A stretch of 61,705 bases of DNA from Gemmatimonadota bacterium. GTDB lineage: Bacteria > Latescibacterota > UBA2968 > UBA8231. Position 1 is the stretch's first letter. Each line of letters opens with the position of its first letter. Both the position numbers and the translations under genes were made by a program. Shown one piece after another: positions 57,871 through 61,705 of this stretch. The stretch covers positions 1-61,705 of the forward strand of contig VXOR01000006.1 of assembly GCA_009840005.1 (NCBI GenBank), read 5' to 3'. A model generated the notes under the pieces. It had not been told where the DNA came from and searched no databases. It was given only the letters and a program-made list of their open reading frames with translations.

Positions 57871-58596
57871 CTAATCCCAGCTCGGGATCGGGGTCTGAAG
57901 CGGATCGTCGATCCAGAGAAAGCGCCCGTTGACCTCGCTCTCGATGATGTCGATTACGAGCTTGGCTGCCTTCTCGGGCGGATCCCCACCCGTTTGCTCC
58001 ACCCACGCCACCCAGTCGTGGTAGCCGCTCTCGCCGACGCTGCCCATCTTGTCGCGGATATCCGCCCACATCGCGGTCTTGACGTCGCCGGGATGGATGA
58101 CGTTTGCCGTGACGCCCGTTCCCTCCAGCTCGGCGGCAAGGTGGCGGGTGAACTGGTTGAGAGCGACCTTTGCCGTGCCGTAGGCGCTGTTTAGCTGCCC
58201 GGGTGTGTGCAGCGACGCCGCAGACGAAAGGTTCACGATCCGGCCCCAGCCTGCGTTTAGCATTCCGTCGAGGAATGCGCGGGATACGAGATAGGGACCC
58301 ACCGCATTAATCATGAGCGTTTCGACCCATTCCTCGGGGTCGCTGTCCTGCACGAGGGCGATCGGGCCAAAGATCCCGGCGGCATTGACGAGAACGGTGG
58401 GTCGGCCGAGCTCGGCTTCGACTGTGGTTTTGAGGCGGTCAACATCGGCCGGGTTTGCGACATCCGCGGTGAATTGCGCCGAGCGGCGCGCGACGGTTGC
58501 GACGGAGAGACCGCGCACTTCCAGCGCATCTGCGATTGCCCGTCCGACGCCGCGGCTGGCTCCAGTGACGACTGCGACGTGCCCTTCGAGGTTCAC
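57871..58596 (-). CDS. short-chain dehydrogenase/reductase
   Basis: 241-residue classical SDR. The cofactor loop TGASRGVGRAI (12-22), NAAG (LVNAAGIFG), the catalytic Ser (LSSAAS) and Y-x-x-x-K (YGTAK) are all present. R-R after the second strand (VARRS) favours NADP(H). The start is GTG 58596, whose G-T-G-A overlaps the PhyH stop, so both are translated together. It probably oxidises or reduces the alcohol or ketone made or used by the PhyH enzyme; substrate unknown. Confidence 0.88.
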   Translation of the reverse strand: MNLEGHVAVVTGASRGVGRAIADALEVRGLSVATVARRSAQFTADVANPADVDRLKTTVEAELGRPTVLVNAAGIFGPIALVQDSDPEEWVETLMINAVGPYLVSRAFLDGMLNAGWGRIVNLSSAASLHTPGQLNSAYGTAKVALNQFTRHLAAELEGTGVTANVIHPGDVKTAMWADIRDKMGSVGESGYHDWVAWVEQTGGDPPEKAAKLVIDIIESEVNGRFLWIDDPLQTPIPSWD

Positions 58597-59396
58597 GGTC
58601 CGGCCTCGGCGGGCACCATGGGATTGTCCGAGTCATTCAGGCGCTTCCGCTCACTGCCCCAGTTGGCGGCGCTGCCGTTCCAGTAGCGGGTGTCGGCGGG
58701 ACTGTACGAGAAGAGGTAGGACCAGCGCGGCTTGTCGGTGGTGTTGGCCGGGCCGCCGTGGACGGTGTATCCGTGGTGCACGGTGCAGTCGCCCGGCTGG
58801 TAGTGGAAGGGCGGCGAGAGCTCCAGCACGGACGTCAGATTCGGGAACTGCTTGAGCAGGTCGCCTTGGTCGTCCTTGAACACTGAACCGAGCGGGCCTT
58901 CGCGATGGGAGCGGCTGACGAACCGCATGGCACCCATCTCGGGTGTGACTTCCGCCAGCGCCAGCCAGAACTGGAGCTCGCCGACTCGGTCGGAGCCGTG
59001 CTCGGACGAGTCTTGGTGATAGGTGGACCCGGCTGCTCCGGGGGGCTTGTTTAGGAGAATATCCACGCGGTAGCGGAGCGGAACATCTACCCCCTTGAAC
59101 CGCTTCCTGTTGACGAGGCGCGTCGCGTTTTGTGCCATGCGCTCGCTGAACATGAATGAGCGAAACGGCTCGGTCTCTTGATTCAGCGCTAGGCCGGCGC
59201 GAGGATTGTCGTGGCCAACCTCCTGAGCGTTGCGATCGACCCACTCCCGTCCGACGCGCAGGAGTTGTGCGGCGAACTCTGGAGCGACGAGCCGTGGCAT
59301 CATAACCCAGCCGTATTCGTGGTAGAAGGCGACCTCCTCGTCTGTGACCTCTCGGACGATGGTCTCGATCTGGCGCTTTGTCAGTGCTTGTTCCAT
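58593..59396 (-). CDS. phytanoyl-CoA dioxygenase (PhyH) family protein in catabolic module
   Basis: 267 residues from ATG 59396, 8 bases after AAAGGAG (a GTG one codon earlier is possible). Fe(II) ligands: YHQDSSEHG gives H and D, and YTVHGG the second His; a downstream Arg (KPRWSYLF) can bind 2-oxoglutarate. The opening VTDEEVAFYHEYGWVMMPRLV is typical PhyH. It is coupled to the SDR by a 4-base overlap and is driven by a promoter almost identical to that of the aminotransferase operon, so the four enzymes probably work on one compound. It differs clearly from the PhyH at 17.5 kb. Confidence 0.88.
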   Translation of the reverse strand: MEQALTKRQIETIVREVTDEEVAFYHEYGWVMMPRLVAPEFAAQLLRVGREWVDRNAQEVGHDNPRAGLALNQETEPFRSFMFSERMAQNATRLVNRKRFKGVDVPLRYRVDILLNKPPGAAGSTYHQDSSEHGSDRVGELQFWLALAEVTPEMGAMRFVSRSHREGPLGSVFKDDQGDLLKQFPNLTSVLELSPPFHYQPGDCTVHHGYTVHGGPANTTDKPRWSYLFSYSPADTRYWNGSAANWGSERKRLNDSDNPMVPAEAGP

Positions 59397-59434
59397 CACT
59401 CGTACTCCTTTACGCTGCTGTAAAAATCGGAAGG

Positions 59435-59463
59435 ATAAGAAGCCTTTATGGACGGGTTGTCAA
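59435..59463 (-). promoter_or_regulatory. conserved promoter block upstream of PhyH-SDR operon
   Basis: Minus strand TTGACA (59458-59463), 17-base spacer, TCTTAT (59435-59440). The surrounding 39 bases (59429-59467) match 61537-61575 at 36 positions, including the spacer, so more than a bare promoter is conserved. The -35 box overlaps the stop codon of the cysteine hydrolase gene. Confidence 0.65.
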
Positions 59464-60164
59464 GGGGCTGCGGTCAGCGCGGAACAGGCCCGGACGAACT
59501 CCGCCGATGTGGAGGTGTAGCCCACCACGTGCTCGAAGTTCCGCAGCATGATCTTGCGCAGCCACCCCCCCTCCGGCAGACTGTCATCTACCGTATCGGG
59601 GTATTCGGCCGAATGAGTACAGTCCCGCAACATCACCACCCGGTAGTTGTGTTCCACCGCGCCGGCACAGGTGAAGTACAGGCAGGACCGCTGCGAGAAT
59701 CCCACGGCGATCAGGGTCTTGATGCCGTGGCAGCGCAGGTGATAGTCGGTGTGGGTCTCGTGAAACCCCGACCACTCCCGCTTGGGAAAGTCCGGCTCGT
59801 GGGCGAGGGGCTGAATCGACGGCGAGTAGTTCGGCTGTACTGGTCTGCGCTCCGGTGCTGGGCGGTCGGTGGCATCTTCGTTGCCCCAGCGGGTGCCGTG
59901 GATCTCGCGCTTGATACTGCCCGGTTCGTCGCACAAGGAGAAGTCGTTGTGAATGAAGAACACGTGCATGCCGATGGCGCGGGCGGCCTTCAGCGCGGGC
60001 GCAATGCCCTCCTCGACGTAGGGATTCCCCTCGCCGCAGTCCGAATCCACGATCATGAAGGCAGTGGTTGCCAACGGCAGGTCGAGGTCGCCGAAACGAT
60101 TTCCGTCGGGATTGTCGGGGCCATAGCCGGAATACCATCTCACTGGAAGTTGAATCGTCGCCAT
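59460..60164 (-). CDS. isochorismatase-like cysteine hydrolase
   Basis: 234 residues from ATG 60164, with AAGGAG upstream. The isochorismatase-like fold is indicated by TTAFMIVDSDCGEG (catalytic Asp), AIGMHVFFIHND, a Lys before the helix (FPKREWSGFHETHTDYHL) and the nucleophile Cys in VGFSQRSCLYFTCAGAV, followed by VVMLRDCT. The D-K-C triad is present. Such enzymes hydrolyse N-carbamoyl compounds, ureidoacrylate, nicotinamide or isochorismate. It follows the aminotransferase by 22 bases in the same operon, suggesting release of an amine or carbamate that the aminotransferase then handles. Substrate unknown. Confidence 0.82.
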   Translation of the reverse strand: MATIQLPVRWYSGYGPDNPDGNRFGDLDLPLATTAFMIVDSDCGEGNPYVEEGIAPALKAARAIGMHVFFIHNDFSLCDEPGSIKREIHGTRWGNEDATDRPAPERRPVQPNYSPSIQPLAHEPDFPKREWSGFHETHTDYHLRCHGIKTLIAVGFSQRSCLYFTCAGAVEHNYRVVMLRDCTHSAEYPDTVDDSLPEGGWLRKIMLRNFEHVVGYTSTSAEFVRACSALTAAP

Positions 60165-60186
60165 GTTTGCATCTCCTTGTTCAGGA

Positions 60187-61509
60187 TCAAACCTGATCGA
60201 GTGCGTTCTTGAGGCTTTTTTCGACGAGGTCGAAGAGCTCGTCAACTTGGGGCTTGTCGATGATGAGGGCAGGCACGACGGCGAACCAGCTCGGATCGAC
60301 TCGCAGGATGACTCCGTTCTGTAGCGCCGTCTTCTTGAGCGCTCTGCCCAATTCCGGGAACGGATCGAGGCTCGACGTGTCCTTCACCAGTTCAACTCCC
60401 CTCAACAGCCCCTTGCCCCGCACCTCCCGCACGACGCCGAGCGATTTCAGGCCTTCGAGCTTGGCGGCGAGGTAGAAGCCCATGTCGCGGGCATGGGCAT
60501 CGAGGCGGTTCTCTACGATCTCATCCACCACGGCGATGCCGACCGCGCAGGCCAGTGGATGGCCTGCGTAGGTGTGGCCGTGGGCGAAGTTCTCGCCGGG
60601 CTCGTAGAAGTACTCCCCCATTCCCTCGCGAGCCATCAGCGCGCCGAGGGGGATAGCACCACTCGACAGCCCCTTGCTGCCGCAGATGATGTCGGGCGTC
60701 ACTCCGAAGGTGTGGGCGGCAAACATCGCTCCCGTGCGACCGAAGCCAGTGATGATCTCGTCGTAGATGAGCACGACGTTGTGGCGGTCGCAGGTGTCGC
60801 GGATGATCTGGAAGTATTCGTCCGTGGGTGTGATGATACCGCCTGTGTTCGACACTGGTTCGAGGATGATGCCAGCCACTGTCGCCGGATCTTCACTGAT
60901 GATGACATCCTCGAACTGCTGCGCTGCGAACCGGTTCGCCTCAGCCCAGTCGCCGAAGCGGTCGCGATAGTGCGTTGGGGGGAATACTTTGAGGAAGCCC
61001 GGTGGGGCCGGTTCGAATGGGGTTTTGCGCTCTCCAGTACCACTGGCCGCCATGGCTCCCATGGTGGCACCGTGGTAGGCTTGGTAGCGGCTGATGAACT
61101 TGTACTTGTGCGGCTGGCCCGACTGCTTGAAATACTGGCGCGTGAACTTGATCGCCGCCTCCATAGACTCCGAGCCGCCGCTGAAAGCTTTTACGTAGTT
61201 GAGGTCGTCGGGCGTGACGCTGCCGAGCTTCTCGACGAAGTCGAGCGTCACGTCGGCCGTGCCGTGCATGGGCGGTGCAAAGGCGAGCTTGTCCCATTGG
61301 GCCCGCATGGCCTCTGCGACGCGCGGATGACGGTGGCCGAGTAGGGTTGAGTAGATACCGCTGATGCCGTCTAAGTAGCGTTTCCCGTCCGTGTCCCAGT
61401 AGTAGAGCCCTTCCGCCCGCGACACGATGAGCGGATTGTCCATGAACTCGGCCGTCGACTGGTAGTCGAGGAAGGTTCTTCTGAGCAGCTTCTCCTGTCG
61501 TGCGTCCAC
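60187..61509 (-). CDS. class III PLP-dependent aminotransferase
   Basis: 440 residues from GTG 61509, with GAGGGAG 8 bases upstream; the frame continues to 61587 but that segment overlaps the promoter block. The fold type I class III pattern is complete: YYWDTDGKRYLDGISGIYSTLLGHRHP at the N-terminus, FSGGSESMEAAIKFTRQYF, YQAYHGATMGA, IYDEIITGFGRTG and the PLP lysine in ICGSKGLSSGAIPLGA, then HGHTYAGHPLACA. Relatives act on taurine, beta-alanine, putrescine or other omega-amines. First gene of the operon with the cysteine hydrolase. Confidence 0.9.
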   Translation of the reverse strand: MDARQEKLLRRTFLDYQSTAEFMDNPLIVSRAEGLYYWDTDGKRYLDGISGIYSTLLGHRHPRVAEAMRAQWDKLAFAPPMHGTADVTLDFVEKLGSVTPDDLNYVKAFSGGSESMEAAIKFTRQYFKQSGQPHKYKFISRYQAYHGATMGAMAASGTGERKTPFEPAPPGFLKVFPPTHYRDRFGDWAEANRFAAQQFEDVIISEDPATVAGIILEPVSNTGGIITPTDEYFQIIRDTCDRHNVVLIYDEIITGFGRTGAMFAAHTFGVTPDIICGSKGLSSGAIPLGALMAREGMGEYFYEPGENFAHGHTYAGHPLACAVGIAVVDEIVENRLDAHARDMGFYLAAKLEGLKSLGVVREVRGKGLLRGVELVKDTSSLDPFPELGRALKKTALQNGVILRVDPSWFAVVPALIIDKPQVDELFDLVEKSLKNALDQV

Positions 61510-61542
61510 GTTTATCGCTCCCTCTCGTACGGATTCGGAACG

Positions 61543-61571
61543 ATAAGAAGCCTTTATGGAGGCGTTGTCAA
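61543..61571 (-). promoter_or_regulatory. conserved promoter block upstream of aminotransferase operon
   Basis: Minus strand TTGACA (61566-61571), 17-base spacer, TCTTAT (61543-61548), 34 bases ahead of GTG 61509. Part of the 39-base block shared with 59429-59467. A mirror copy lies at 61581-61609. Confidence 0.65.
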
Positions 61572-61580
61572 GGGGCCGTA

Positions 61581-61609
61581 TTGACAACGCATCGGTGAGG
61601 GCACTTTAT
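61581..61609 (+). promoter_or_regulatory. divergent promoter pointing out of the window
   Basis: Plus strand TTGACA (61581-61586), 17-base spacer, CTTTAT (61604-61609), then CGTTAC. It mirrors the minus-strand promoter (TTGACAACGC and TTATCGTT are shared), with only 9 bases between the two -35 boxes. It predicts a co-regulated gene starting beyond the right edge. Confidence 0.55.
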
Positions 61610-61655
61610 CGTTACTACCTGATTTTACGCGTGGGCATCGAGGTAATAGATAGAT

Positions 61656-61705
61656 GCTTCGACTCCGCTTCGCGGAGTTTATCTTGAGCGAAGCCGAAAG
61701 GCTCA
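61656..61705. repeat. nested hairpin repeat at the window edge
   Basis: GCTTCG pairs with CGAAGC (61656-61661 and 61689-61694) around a perfect CTCCGC-TTC-GCGGAG hairpin (61663-61677). A further AGCC-GAAA-GGCT hairpin is at 61692-61703. It resembles common dispersed intergenic repeats and is cut by the window end. The gap 61610-61705 holds no supported gene. Confidence 0.5.

Overview
The window looks like a GC-rich chromosome segment from an uncultured Gram-negative bacterium of the FCB type. My best guess is Latescibacterota or a similar candidate phylum. This is inferred from the gene mix, not from a marker gene: many large secreted proteins with FlgD-like or gliding-type C-terminal domains, a PorV/PorQ-like outer-membrane protein, two PhyH dioxygenases, a CRTAC1/ASPIC protein, a DUF6785-like membrane protein and a nickel superoxide dismutase. 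I see no rRNA, tRNA or CRISPR array.

Layout. (1) 1-4.8 kb: a broken fibronectin-III end, then two secreted discoidin/'TPNGDGIND' proteins. (2) 4.8-10.4 kb: a rhamnonate-dehydratase-like enolase, a truncated HTH antitoxin, a HEPN pair, a dihydrouridine synthase, a TPR protein, a CBM9-like protein and a Ni-SOD carrying a Sec signal peptide. (3) 10.4-17.4 kb: two lamin-tail-domain (LTD) array proteins with 3 and 8 LTD units, each unit containing an EF-hand-like loop. (4) 17.5-30.7 kb: a dense minus-strand housekeeping run (uvrC, xerC/D-like, a three-gene ABC importer, ecfT, truA, RNHCP protein, htrA, pssA, DUF4321, tatA, gatA, porV-like, phyH). (5) 31-35.5 kb: a plus-strand SUMF1-like / unknown / DUF6785-like operon and a secreted protein. 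(6) 35.6-49.6 kb: a SorC-type regulator followed by a five-gene minus-strand operon. The operon encodes three discoidin/'TPNGDGIND' proteins around two paralogous large beta-rich proteins that look like outer-membrane barrels. (7) 49.7-54.6 kb: a SurA/PpiC-like chaperone coupled to a CRTAC1 protein, with a TPR lipoprotein convergent to it. (8) 54.6-57.8 kb: an orphan antitoxin, an AbiE-type toxin-antitoxin pair and an RlmI-like methyltransferase. (9) 57.9-61.5 kb: a small catabolic module (PhyH + SDR; class III aminotransferase + cysteine hydrolase).

How it fits together. The window is dominated by envelope and surface functions. The PorV-like protein and two kinds of C-terminal sorting-like domain suggest a type IX-like export route, though no core T9SS gene is present here. 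The best candidate for an undescribed system is the SorC-linked five-gene locus at 35.6-48.3 kb. Three of its proteins share one architecture with the two proteins at 0.4-4.7 kb, and they surround a tandem pair of barrel-like proteins with calcium-type loops. The aminotransferase/PhyH module appears to form a small regulon: a 39-bp promoter block is repeated almost exactly before both of its operons. A mirror-image copy points rightward out of the window, predicting a co-regulated divergent gene beyond the edge.

Limits. All domain calls are by eye from translated sequence. Starts were chosen from ribosome-binding sites and signal peptides. No database search was run.
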